DNA from: Anisakis pegreffii
Lineage: Eukaryota > Nematoda > Chromadorea > Rhabditida > Anisakidae
DNA length: 64,000 nt
NCBI GenBank assembly: GCA_035041965.1
Contig: JAPYMA010001406.1
Coordinates: 62,001 to 126,000, forward strand
Direction: 5' to 3'
The notes below the pieces were generated by a model, which did not search any database, was not told the origin of the DNA, and saw nothing but the letters and a program-made list of their open reading frames with translations. The position numbers and the translations under genes are program-made. Shown here in pieces: positions 40,365 to 51,900 of this stretch (positions are counted from its first letter, which is position 1; every line of letters begins with the position of its first letter).

Positions 40365-42973
40365 ATGAAGATCGTCATCGTCCTTTTGACTGTCTGCCTT
40401 ACAGTTCAAGCTAAATCCTGTAAGTAGTTCATCATATTTCAACGATTCGTTTCATTTTAAAAGTACTTATTCACTGACCACAAGTTGTTAGATCGAAACT
40501 GGACTTGCAGTTTTATCTGGAGACCCACTGCACATTAATGGAATCATTCAAGAATGTATGTTGTTGGTCCCAATACCTTGTTCGTACAGCCTCAAACATT
40601 CATTGATATTGGCTTAAACCAGGCAGTGATTTTCGCTCGTAGGAGTCATCCTTGCTTACAACTAGTCGTTATTCTTCCGTTGAAGCGATGAAATTTGAAG
40701 TTTTGGCGTACTGTACGATTATATTAGGCATTCCTATGAACGCGTTAGTTTCATAATGATTGATTGTTTCAATCCGAAACATCCGTTCAAAAATTTCACG
40801 GTTCTTGTTCGCGAAGTCTGACTGTTCGCGTTTCTCTCCTAAGTGCAGTGAATGTAGCAGTACTGAACTGAAGTTAATTTGACCTATTATCGATAGAAAT
40901 AGAAGTAACGGTGGTTCCTTGCCGGTAGAAATAACTATAGTTCTCCCTAAAGCGCCAATAGTTCTTAAGTCTTGATCTGCACTATACGAATAGACCGTAG
41001 AACCGCTTGCAAATTACAATGTTGATGTGAGTTTATCACATCAAGGTTGTGATTTGAACTTTAATATTGCCAATCATTAGACTTTAATACTGGGCGTGAC
41101 TAGCCTTTTGAAGAGTTTTCAATAAAACGCTAGTTAGCACGTCAGTCTAAAGGGGCAGTCTAAATTCTCTCTGCCCTAGCCGAACATGTGTTGCGCATTA
41201 TCACACTGTAAGCAGTGGTAAATTTTGTCGTCATTGTAGCGATGAAGCTAAGACTGATTTACCGAATGCCTATAAGTCGTTACACTTCAAGAAATGTTAA
41301 CCAGTCGGGAGATTCCGAGACGTTTGTTCAATTCAACCATATTTACAATCACTGATTTGTAGGATGTGACTTTTAGTGACGCACTTCATGCACCGTTGGA
41401 AATTCAAAAAATGAGTGAGTTATGTCTCTAGATATTACCGCTGCTTGTAGGAAGGAGGAACACAACTTAGTATTGTTCCGAAAGGGAACAGTTCTCCATC
41501 GCTGAAGAAAACTTCAATAGTTGGACTGTTTCAAATGGGTTAATGAGCACGTCAACTTATCTGATCACTTGAAGATTTAAACCAGCTCTTCGTTCTTTTG
41601 TTCTAAGGCGTACATTGAATGGAAATGAGCGAAACAACGGTAGTGTCAGCTGTCATTGGAATCAATTAGTTGTAGTGGTGTTTAATTGAGGACAAACTTC
41701 TAATCACTGTTCATGTTAAAAGCAAACGTGAATGAAGAGTAAATTTAGAAAGTGATGATTGGAAGAGGGAATCTTCCATGGAATGATAGAAATTAAGAAT
41801 TGATGTTGCACGAGCCTTCAGCAAATCACAATACTAGGACTTATGGAGAAACCTGCACCACGAAATCACTGAATCAAATGCAAATGATGGATGCTGAACA
41901 TGCTCTAAGTAAGAGCAAGAGTGGTTTATGAATTTTATGGAGGACTTTTAGTGTTCTATAATAGAGAAAAATGGCACGACCTATTCATTGATATTATGCT
42001 GTAATTTTCAGTGTTCAAGAGGAATAACGAATATGGCGATGAACCTGTTGCACCTGCAGCTGGTTACGCTGCAGCAGCACCACCAGCTCCAGCTCCCGTT
42101 GAACAGGCACCAGCTGCAGTACAACAATTCGCAGAAGCACCAGCAGAGGTGGAATCTAGCGGATATCGAAAAAAGAGGAACAATGAATATGGCGATGAAC
42201 CCGTTGCACCGGCAGGTGGATATGAAGCTGCAGCCGCAGTAGCTCTACCTCCAGCCCCGGTTGAACAGGCACCAGCTGCAGTCCAGCAGGTCGCAGAGGC
42301 TCCAGCAGAGGTGGAATCTAGTGGATATCGAAAGAAGAGAAATAACGGATATGGTGACGAGCCTGTAGCACCTGCACCTGTAGCTAGTTATGCTGCCGAA
42401 GTGCCAGCTCCAGCTCCCGTTGAACAGGCACCTGCTGCGGTACAGCAATTTGCTGAAGCTCCAGCAGCGGTGGAATCTAGCGGTTACCGAAAGAAGAGAA
42501 ATAATGAATATGGCGATGAACCCGTTGCACCGGCAGGTGGATATGAAGTTGCAGCCGCAGTAGCTCCAGCTCCAGCCCCAGTTGAACAAGCACCAGCCGC
42601 ACTTCAGCAAGTCGCAGAAGCACCAGCAGAGGTAGAATCTAGTGGATATCGAAAGAAGAGAAATAACGGATATGGTGACGAGCCTGTAGCACCTGCACCT
42701 GTAGCTGGTTATGCTGCCGAAGCGCCAGCTCCAGCTCCCGTTGAACAGGCACCTGCTGCGGTACAACAATTTGCCGAAGCTCCAGCAGCGGTGGAATCTA
42801 GCGGTTACCGAAAGAAGAGGAACAATGAATATGGCGATGAACCCGTTGCACCGGCAGGTGGATATGAAGTTGCAGCCGCAGTAGCTCCAGCTCCAGCCCC
42901 AGTTGAACAAGCACCAGCCGCACTTCAGCAAGTTGCAGAAGCGCCAGCAGAAGTAGAATCTAGTGGATATTAG
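40365..42973 (+). CDS. Secreted tandem-repeat polyprotein 1 (Ala/Pro-rich)
   Basis: Two exons, 40365-40419 and 42012-42973, joined in phase across a 1592-bp intron; 338 aa. Exon 1 encodes a signal peptide (MKIVIVLLTVCLTVQA). Exon 2 begins LFKR and then carries six units of 50-54 residues. Each unit starts NN[E/G]YGDEPVAP, has an Ala/Pro/Gln-rich middle and ends VESSGY. Units are separated by RKKR, a classic furin/kex2-type convertase site, and the first follows KR, so the product is probably cut into six peptides of about 50 residues. From unit 2 on, units alternate between an E-type (AGGYE) and a G-type (APVA.Y), so units 3-4 and 5-6 are near-identical dimers. No Cys follows the signal peptide. 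The paralogue lies 3.9 kb downstream on the same strand. No function can be assigned; an antigen, antimicrobial, cuticle-related or signalling role is open. Confidence 0.85.
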
Positions 42974-44610
42974 TAGCAACAGATTTTATTGTACTGCCAA
43001 TAAGATACGATTCTCATGTTTCTTATTTTATCATTTTCTGCTACATTTTCGATGTTGGACCCAACTGATGATCAACCAGTTAAATGTTTAATAGGTTACT
43101 TGATTCACAGCAATGAAAATCGAAGTCTGTCCCTACGAGTTGTTTGTATTTTCCATTTCTTGAATCAAGCAAGCAATCGAAACACTTTATTCATCCACGC
43201 TCACAGTCTCACTGTGTTACCACCAATCGGTTTCTGCAACAGCCAATTTCAACTTGCCTGCTGAAATGGCTGGCCAGCAAAAAATACAGCAGCTGTTATT
43301 AGTCCACGGTCCAACATCCGGAAGCACGTCTGATAATATGATAACGATTCTCATGTTTTATACTACAATTATTGCCCGCCACAATATAAAAAAGTTCGTA
43401 TAAAAATGCAGTCTTATAGCATGGTCATATAGAGTGTTCCTCAACGTACATTCTCGCATCATTGAAACATACTTCAAGTTTTGACTCCATCATTTGAATT
43501 CAGAACGGAAAATACTCCCGCTTCATGCAAAATCGTTAACAGCCAATTTTATAGCAGTTCGATCATATGAAGAATGCGTTTCTTTCCCCTGATAAGTCAT
43601 GTCTGGATATAACAAGAGCGTGAGATGAAGTGAAGGTACAGATTCACTCTACAGGTCTATCGTTCGCCAAAAACACATGCTAGTTTCATGAGCTGCTTAT
43701 TCGGAGCTTGTTGTGATAGCCCGTTGCAAGCAGTACCTAACTGAGAACGTTGTATAAATCACCGGATAGACGCTTGAAAGATTTCCTGAACTATAAGCTT
43801 TACTCACAATTTGAATGAGAATATAGTTCAGATAAGAGAGTGAAACCTCACAAAATGGTAATGTGAAACAGCAATTTGCATATCCGCCTAGAAACTTAAT
43901 CCATCAAATACGTTTACGATATTCTGATAAAACGAGTTCAAGACAACTGATTGAAGAACAACTGGAATAGATGAACTCATAATTAATTTCCAAGTGGCTT
44001 TCAATCAATCATGCCATACCAACGAGGTGATACTTGGATCATTTCATGTACTGTGGGACTTAAAATTTTGTCAGGATTCATTTAATGGTACAATGTGTCT
44101 GTTACACTTCGGACTTTTTGATGGTCATAATCAGTGTTTGCAAAATATCGACCATTCTCTCAATACCGAGATCACATTAATACCGGTATCGTTTTTCAAT
44201 ACCAATACGATACCGGTATTGAAGACAATTTTTGAAATAAAGAAATGTGGCTTGTTCAACGCATTCTTTTTGAGCCAGTGTGTTCATTAACAAATCACTA
44301 ACCAAAGCTCAAGAAATTCAACGAAAAAAAAGCAACAAAAAATATTATGAAAATGGTCTCACTACGCTTCGTTTTACTAAATACCCTATAAGCGATGTTG
44401 AAGTTATTTAATAGAAGAATGAACAAAATTCACTGACACTTGATACATACTCTTGGGATGTTGAGAATCATCGAAACAATTGAAGGAAGCACGCAGTGTG
44501 ATACCGAAATTCGTCAGAGATTTTGGATCACAGTGGAATCGCACTCCCGCCCTCTGAACTAATCAGATCCTCAAAGCCTAGCACTACACCAGTACACTAT
44601 CGGCGCCTTT
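42974..44610. other. Intergenic stretch after polyprotein gene 1
   Basis: No gene supported. A plus-strand frame at 43016-43264 has no support. Near 44160-44222 the words ATACCG and ATACCGGTAT recur several times within 65 bp. Confidence 0.5.
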
Positions 44611-45169
44611 AGAAATTTTCGGGGCGATTTTGCAATTCGGTGCTTCATTTTCTTTCCTTATTGAAGAATCTTTTGGAAGAAAAAGACGTGAAAAAAGTAC
44701 ATGTTAAATGCTGAACTTACTCAAATTCCGAGCATGAACATGAATGTCTACTGTTGTTCCCTGAAAAATTTTCAATCTGTTTTCTGTTTTCAGTAGTTTT
44801 TGTTTGAAATTTATGGTTTAAAATTGAAGACTGCTTATGTTTTTGGTTGTCAAATTTAGCTGTTTAACAGAAATTCAACATTTCAAGCCGTTCGGATATT
44901 TTTTATTCCGCTACAGAATTTTTGCTGCAGCTTAATTTCGGTTCCCTACGAAGAATTAAGGCCTTAGTTTTCTGGAAGTGGCTCACAGCGCATATTGTGA
45001 GGATGTGGTCATTCCACCACAATGCTCAGAGTTAATTTGTCAGAAATTTTTGACGGAATATCTTGCTGCTGTGCAGCTCAACGCAAAAGGATTAACAGAG
45101 ATACAATTATTATTCGAGCAGATATCAACAAACAATACAACTGTGAATGAATCAACAAATTATGAGTTA
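44611..45169. repeat. Large inverted repeat, left arm
   Basis: 559-bp arm whose reverse complement is found almost unchanged at 45362-45920; the spacer is 192 bp. Outer ends AGAAATTTTC and GAAAATTTCT are exact complements. No target-site duplication is visible. The inner part holds an open frame of about 64 codons (from about 44978) present in both arms. Confidence 0.95.
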
Positions 45170-45211
45170 GAGGCCGACCGGTGTTTGCAGTTGAGGATTG
45201 TCCAGTTATAA
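44978..45211 (+). other. Open frame within the left inverted-repeat arm
   Basis: Reads AHSAYCEDVVIPPQCSELIC and onward, matched by the frame in the right arm on the minus strand. The arm-to-arm changes I can see in this frame alter the residue (H/Y, E/Q, A/T) and I saw no synonymous change. There is no ATG at the start of the shared part. I therefore think it is non-coding or a relic of an exon. Confidence 0.3.
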
Positions 45212-45361
45212 TTCAGGTGGTTGAAGCGTAGATTTTGCAAGCATGAGGAGTATCAAGTTGTGATTAAGAACGAGATAGCTGTAGTAATAAATGAAGTTCA
45301 TTAGAAGGTGATTCTGGAGCGAGACAACGTTGACGGCCGAAGAGCAGCCGCCCAGAGCCAG

Positions 45362-45920
45362 TAACTCATAATTTGTTGATTCATTCACAGTTGTATTGTT
45401 TGTTGATATCTGCTCGAATAATAATTGTATCTCTGTTAATCCTTTTGCGTTGAGCTGCACAGTAGCAAGATATTCCGTCAAAAATTTCTGACAAATTAAC
45501 TGTGAGCATTGTGGTGGAATGACCACATCCTCACAATATGCGCTGTAAGCCACTTCCAGAAAACTAAGGCCATAATTCTTCGTAGGGAACCGAAATTAAG
45601 CTGCAGCAAAAATTCTGTAGCTGAATAAAAAATATCCGAACGGCTTGAAATGTTGAATTTCTGTTAAACAGCTAAATCTGATAACCAAAAACATAAGCAG
45701 TCTTCAATTTTAAACCATGAATTTCAAACAAAAACTACTGAAAACTGAAAACAGATTGAAAATTTTTCAGGGAACAACAGTAGACATTCATGTTCATGCT
45801 CGGAATTTGAGTAAGTTCAGCATTTAACATGTACTTTTTTCAGGTCTTTTTCTTCCAAAAGATTCTTCAATAAGGAAAGAAAATGAAGCACCAAATTGCA
45901 AAATCGCCCCGAAAATTTCT
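45362..45920. repeat. Large inverted repeat, right arm
   Basis: Reverse-complement copy of 44611-45169, also 559 bp, with only a few mismatches seen. The high identity implies either recent formation or ongoing gene conversion between the arms. Confidence 0.95.
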
Positions 45921-46779
45921 ACTCGTTGAATTACGAAACGAGACGTGTTGTGGATTTTAACTGAAGTGGATTGATGGAATTTGGTTGCAGTTGAGAAACG
46001 AAGATTTGCGCATTAATGACACTTTCAACCAATCCATCAAACGCTATCCAAATAAAAAGTCGCTTTCTTAGGCGTTCTTTTACGAATGTATTATTCAGCA
46101 AAAACGCTCAGAATGTCACAAATGTAACTGATGATGAAGCTGGAAAATGAGCGAACCAGATGCTGAATTCAGAATGCTCAACCAGCGTTAAAAACCGTTG
46201 CGTAAACTAGACGTTTTTTTGCACTTTACGATAATTGCATCAGCAAAGAGTTCGTAAAATATGCCACTACAATGGAATCTCACATCAACAGATGCATAAG
46301 AACATAACTCGTTATTGCATAGCTATCGTTTCGTTCAATAATGCGCATATATAACTACTCATAAAGAATGCAATAATGAATGCGGTTTCAGGATGCAAAC
46401 AATTCCATTATGCAACGAAAACAGTCTTTTTTTTGATAGAATCGAACAATCTTATCGCAGTGATGATGCGTTCGATGAGTTTCGTTCATGGAATGATCCA
46501 CTTTCAATACAAATTCTTCCTACTCATCATCATCGTCATCATCCAATAATTGGCGCATTCGTCGGAATGAGGCAAATCGTTTTCTTTCGATGATTTTTTA
46601 TGAACAATTATCAGATTAATTGAAATAGTATCATCGACTGGTGTGTACGCACACACACACAGACATGTTATTGTATTGCTCTTCAAACACTTTGATGTTC
46701 GAAAAAATATGAAGACGAAGCTGCAATAATAATGGTGACCATTGATCGAACCAGTTTCACGTGCTAATGTCGCATATAT
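45921..46779. other. Upstream region of polyprotein gene 2
   Basis: No gene supported. Contains a short (CA)n tract near 46651-46662. Precedes the TATA element of the second polyprotein gene. Confidence 0.5.
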
Positions 46780-46791
46780 GCATAAAAGCGT
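46780..46791 (+). promoter_or_regulatory. TATA element of repeat-polyprotein gene 2
   Basis: GCATAAAAGCGT, identical to the element before gene 1 and at nearly the same distance (54 bp) from the first ATG at 46834. Confidence 0.65.
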
Positions 46792-46833
46792 TCGATCCGA
46801 TCATGTTTCATCAGCTACGTTCCTGTCGTGAAT

Positions 46834-48936
46834 ATGATGCGAAGTATCATCGTCTGTCTCTTCATCGTTACCGCAGCGAACACAAAATCGAGTAAGTTAT
46901 CATAAAATAAATGTGCTTTATAGTCATATTACAGCTACTTTAGAAAGTCGTATGTGCTTCGTTACCATGCGGATATGAGCCGTTGTTTGAACGGCCATCG
47001 AAAAATCCACGATGGGTTCAGTTTCATCCATTCCACTGAATTTCATTCGACTACAAAATGACCAACCACTGTATGTTGTCGCTTCTTCTCGCAATCAGTG
47101 CCGTTGCCATAACTTTGTTGAGTCTCAAAGACTCCAGCTAGTCCATAAAATGAGTTCAAAAAACTTCTCACCATTGCCAAATGAACAAATTCAATTTCAC
47201 TATTTTTGCACTAACTACGGATTGTGATTTCCGCGTGCTTCGCGCAGATTTTCAGCGGATCTTGGTTCTGTCCCACAGGGTCCGAAACAAATGTTGCGGT
47301 ATTCTTAAACGCTTGAGGCAGAAAAATTGGTTGAACATTCCTTGCGATCAGAAACCTTCAAGGTAGCGAATAACAGCAGTCGTTGAAAACCATGACTGTT
47401 ATAAAATAAGTAAGTGATCCTCACCGGTTTCGGCATACGGGACCTGTACGTGGATAATTCGAGAAATTTTTAACGAAAATTTTTTTCCGACTCCCAAAAA
47501 CGTTTGTTTCAGTAAATAAGAGGAACAATGAATATGGAGATGAACCGGTTGCCCCAGCTGCTGGACAACAAGGTGGGTACGGTGAGGAAGAGGCAGCAGT
47601 AGTTCCAGCTCCGGAAGAGGAGGCTCCAAATCAGGTAGAACAGTCAGTTCCCGAGGAAGGACCAGCAGATGTTGAATCAAGCGGATACCGAAAGAAACGT
47701 AACAATGAATATGGAGATGAACCGGTTGCCCCAGCTGCTGGACAAGAAGGCGGGTACGGTGAGGAAGAGGCAGCAGTGGTTCCAGCTCCGGAAGAAGAGG
47801 CTCCAAATCAAGTAGAACAGCCAGTTCCCGAGGAAGGGCCAGCCGATGTGGAATCAAGCGGATACCGAAAGAAACGTAACAATGAATATGGAGATGAACC
47901 GGTTGCCCCAGCTGCTGGACAAGAAGGTGGGTACGGTGAGGAAGAGGCAGCAGTGGTTCCAGCTCCGGAAGAAGAGGCTCCAAATCAAGTAGAACAGCCA
48001 GTTCCCGAGGAAGGGCCAGCCGATGTGGAATCAAGCGGATACCGGAAGAAACGTAACAATGAATATGGAGATGAACCGGTTGCCCCAGCTGCTGGACAAG
48101 AAGGTGGGTACGGTGAGGAAGAGGCAGCAGTGGTTCCAGCTCCGGAAGAAGAGGCTCCAAATCAAGTAGAACAGCCAGTTCCCGAGGAAGGGCCAGCCGA
48201 TGTGGAATCAAGCGGATATCGGAAGAAACGTAACAATGAATATGGAGATGAACCGGTTGCCCCAGCTGCTGGACAAGAAGGTGGGTACGGTGAGGAAGAG
48301 GCAGCAGTGGTTCCAGCTCCGGAAGAAGAGGCTCCAAATCAAGTAGAACAGCCAGTTCCCGAGGAAGGGCCAGCCGATGTGGAATCAAGCGGATACCGGA
48401 AGAAACGTAACAATGAATATGGAGATGAACCGGTTGCCCCAGCTGCTGGACAAGAAGGTGGGTACGGTGAGGAAGAGGCAGCAGTGGTTCCAGCTCCGGA
48501 AGAAGAGGCTCCAAATCAGGTAGAACAGCCAGCTCCCGAGGAAGGACCAGCAGATGTGGAATCAAGCGGATATCGGAAGAAACGTAACAACGAATATGGA
48601 GATGAACCGGCTGCCCCAGCTGCTGGACAAGAAGGTGGGTACGGTGAGGAAGAGGCAGCAGTGGTTCCAGCTCCGGAAGAGGAGGCTCCAAATCAAGTAG
48701 AACAGTCAGTTCCCGGGGAAGGACCAGCAGATGTCGAATCAAGTGGGTACCGAAGGAAGCGTAGCAATGACAATGAATATGGTGATGAGCCGAATCCTTC
48801 ATCTGCCAGGCAGGAAGATGGATCTGACAGTGATTCGGCAGGATCTGCAGAAGTTGAGGAAGAAGCGCCAAAGAAACTTGAACATGAAAAATCCGAAGAA
48901 GGTCGAGCAAGCCACGCTAAAGGGAGTGATTATTAA
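46834..48936 (+). CDS. Secreted tandem-repeat polyprotein 2 (Glu-rich, acidic)
   Basis: Two exons, 46834-46891 and 47513-48936, in phase across a 621-bp intron; 493 aa. Exon 1 encodes a signal peptide (MMRSIIVCLFIVTAANT); a second ATG follows immediately at 46837. Exon 2 opens INKR and then has seven units of exactly 59 residues (177 bp) plus a diverged 57-residue terminal unit rich in Ser, Asp, Glu and Lys. Each unit starts NNEYGDEP.AP, has an acidic middle (GGYGEEEAAVVPAPEEEAP) and ends VESSGY before RKKR (RRKR before the last). Convertase cleavage would release seven nearly identical acidic peptides of about 55 residues and one distinct tail peptide. Signal exon, KR entry site, unit ends and TATA element match gene 1, so the two are tandem paralogues. 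A long frame on the opposite strand is a shadow of the repeats. Confidence 0.87.
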
Positions 48937-51900
48937 TCCGAGGATATAATTTTTTCCCTCAACGTTGGATCCGACTTTTTTGTGCTTTATTGTTTTACTT
49001 CGATTTGTTTGTTTTTTATTGCTCAGTTGAACTTGTGAAAATGTAATTTATGAAAATAGCTATATGTATTGTTGCCTTTAAAGTAAAGCATTTCACGCAT
49101 TCCATAAAAGCCGCATCAACAAGTGATTACGCACTCAATCCGATGAAAAACACATAATAACGGTGTTCCAGATCAACTGTTTTGCATTTGGCAATCTCTA
49201 TCAAATGACCCATTTGCACTTGTACGCCATTATGTTTTAGTCGAAAAACATAACAAATAAAGAGCAAGTTTTTCTTTGGAAAATGTTGGAAATCGTCCTC
49301 TTATGTGGTAATCATTGGTTGCGTTATTTGCAACATATATTCACTGCTGATTGACGCATAGGCTAACGATAAGTGATATGCGAAAACTTTCTGCATTGCA
49401 CGGCAATTATGAAAATTCAGATCAAATGAGATCCACAATGCCAAGCATAACTTTGACTATTGAAGAAAGCGTAGTCATTCATCCATTCTCTTCAAGCAGA
49501 CGGTTCCAATTCCACTGATTCTTGCATCAATAAAATTTCGTCACCTGACCACTGAATTCCCAACAATCAACCGTCAAGTTGCATCCTTCTTCATCAAATC
49601 AATTCTTTGACATGAACGAACGCACTGCGATTCAACTGATGTTTGTTTGCCATAGGCAGTTCTTCTTCAACTTCGCTAGCAGATCAAATGATTTTTGCGT
49701 CGGTCTGCTGAAAAAGCAAAGCCAGCCGTACATCTCAGTTTCGTTTAGGTGGTCATGTGTTGCTCAAATGTTTTGGATGCATTCAAGTGGGGATACACAC
49801 CGATGAACTCACATGTAAATATAGACTCTCTGGAAACGTGTTATGAAGCGAAACTGTCATGTGCATACGTAATATACTCGTTGAGTGGCATAACGAAGAA
49901 AGAAACGTTCACAGAAACGAACTAGAATTACTGCAGAAGATGAACGTTTGAAGGAACTGGTTTTTTTTCCGCGATTATCCGCTGTGATCACAAAGTGATC
50001 TAAAAATTGCATCAAAATCTTCAAACTAAATCGTTTATGACAGATGAGTTATGCCAAAAAGGAGAGAATCACTTTGCTACTCATGCCCGCTATATGCCGT
50101 TCACGTTAATTAGGCCAACCGGTTCACAACCATATTGCGTTGAGCAGATGAGAGATTCGCTTAAATTTTCATTATTCGCAACATTTTGAAAGTCGCCTTG
50201 AACACGCAACGTTCAAAATTCTTTCTTCACAGCAAAAACGCACTTGAGGGTTTGAATCTCTTTAAAAGAGGACATTCATCTCATCACCTGCCGATGTCGA
50301 ACTTTCAGGTCGTAACTATAGGGAATAAACACTAAAAGTAATCGCACTCAAAACGAAACCTTATAACCGCAATTGATGAATACAAAGATTCGTTACTCTG
50401 CAACAAAGTACAACTGATGCAATACAGGATGTTAGTCATAATTAAACTAATAACCATAGATTTTGTGATGTATTTCGGGGATTTTTTCACATTGAGACGA
50501 AATCGTTCGATTTTGGATAAAAACAGCGATCAGTGCGTACCTAACTTCATCGCAGGCCTGATGTGAAACTGTATGAAGATAACGCAGCCAAATGTGGTTA
50601 AATCGATCACAACATTTTGCTTGAGGTGAGCAAAATTCGGCATCATTGAATTGATGAAATAGTCATTCGAGCTTAGCGTAAATTCATCCTATCTATTTCA
50701 TGATATCCGTCTCTATTGCTGAAACAACCGATTACGCAGTAAATGTGTCTGTCTTATCTAATCGAGGAAATCGAGCGATCGAATGAACTCCATTTCAAAC
50801 ATATATAATCGGAAATCATGGAAACTTTTTTCGGAATATACGAATTTGTTTCAATCTTAATTTCGCGATGTCTATTAAAACCAGATGAGATGAATACCAG
50901 ATTTATCACAACTGTACATCAGCAAAGAATATAGGATATATCTTACACAATGCGAACCAACAGCAATTTTACAACTATTACGATGCAGCACAACTGATGT
51001 ACCTTACAGACATGAGTGTTTATCAAAGTTAAGCAATGACAAGATTTTGGTACTCGTAAAGTCATAATCTGAAAACACTGTCAGAAGCGGCTGGAACAGA
51101 TACAACTAAGAGCAGTGAAAAACTTTGAAGAGGAGATCGATGAACGGCTTTTGCTGAGTGACTGTGATTACTGACGAATTTGCATTTCGAATGGGTCATT
51201 GTTGTCATGTGCCAGTTCCTCATCGCTTATTCGTTCAGAGTGCATGAATGGATAGAGTAAGGCTGCATTCAATGTTGCAGGTAGTTTTGACCTGAAAGTG
51301 GACAGGGTTTGGAGGGTTTGTGCCATTCAGATCTACTTATATGAAAATTCCGGACGAAACTTACGCACTGACCATAGTCCTTTCTATGTTAGAAATTTTA
51401 TTCATCGACAAAATGCTCTTACGTTTTGCTCTGCGAAATGCTAAAAATCTCACCTTGACCGCCTGTCACCCTTGGTACGCTGCTGTGAATTCTTCTGCTC
51501 GAAAGGATCCTGAAATTAGAAACAAAAATGAATTCTCATCTATTACGATCTTGAGGCAATACAGCAACCTTAAAAATTGTAGAGTTGATGCTATAGCTAA
51601 AGAATACTTCATTTTTTTAAGAAACGTGTGAATGACGCGCATGGATCACAGAAAAAATTCTTTTCCAGCAAAATCACTTTAAACTTTCTATCCTCCTTAC
51701 CCATTTTCAACGACTGTCATGTCAAAAACCGAATTTTAAATGATCCAACGGAGTATTGCACTTCGAAGTATCCATAATGCATTAAAATTGACTATAGGTT
51801 AATGAACTATGAGAGTTTTCCAATAATAGTCATGATCGAACCGTTTCATAGTCAAGTTGCACGTCTGGCAGCAATCTTATCGGAAGATCTCTTGGCGAAT

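Noticed and set aside
42245..42979. 244-codon open frame on the minus strand opposite polyprotein gene 1
   Set aside because: Antisense shadow of the repeat exon; Cys/Trp/Arg-rich periodic translation with no independent signals.
47399..48910. 503-codon open frame on the minus strand opposite polyprotein gene 2
   Set aside because: It is the antisense of the 177-bp repeats; Leu/Pro-rich periodic translation mirrors the GAG/CCA-rich coding strand. The plus strand has a signal peptide, splice sites and a TATA element.
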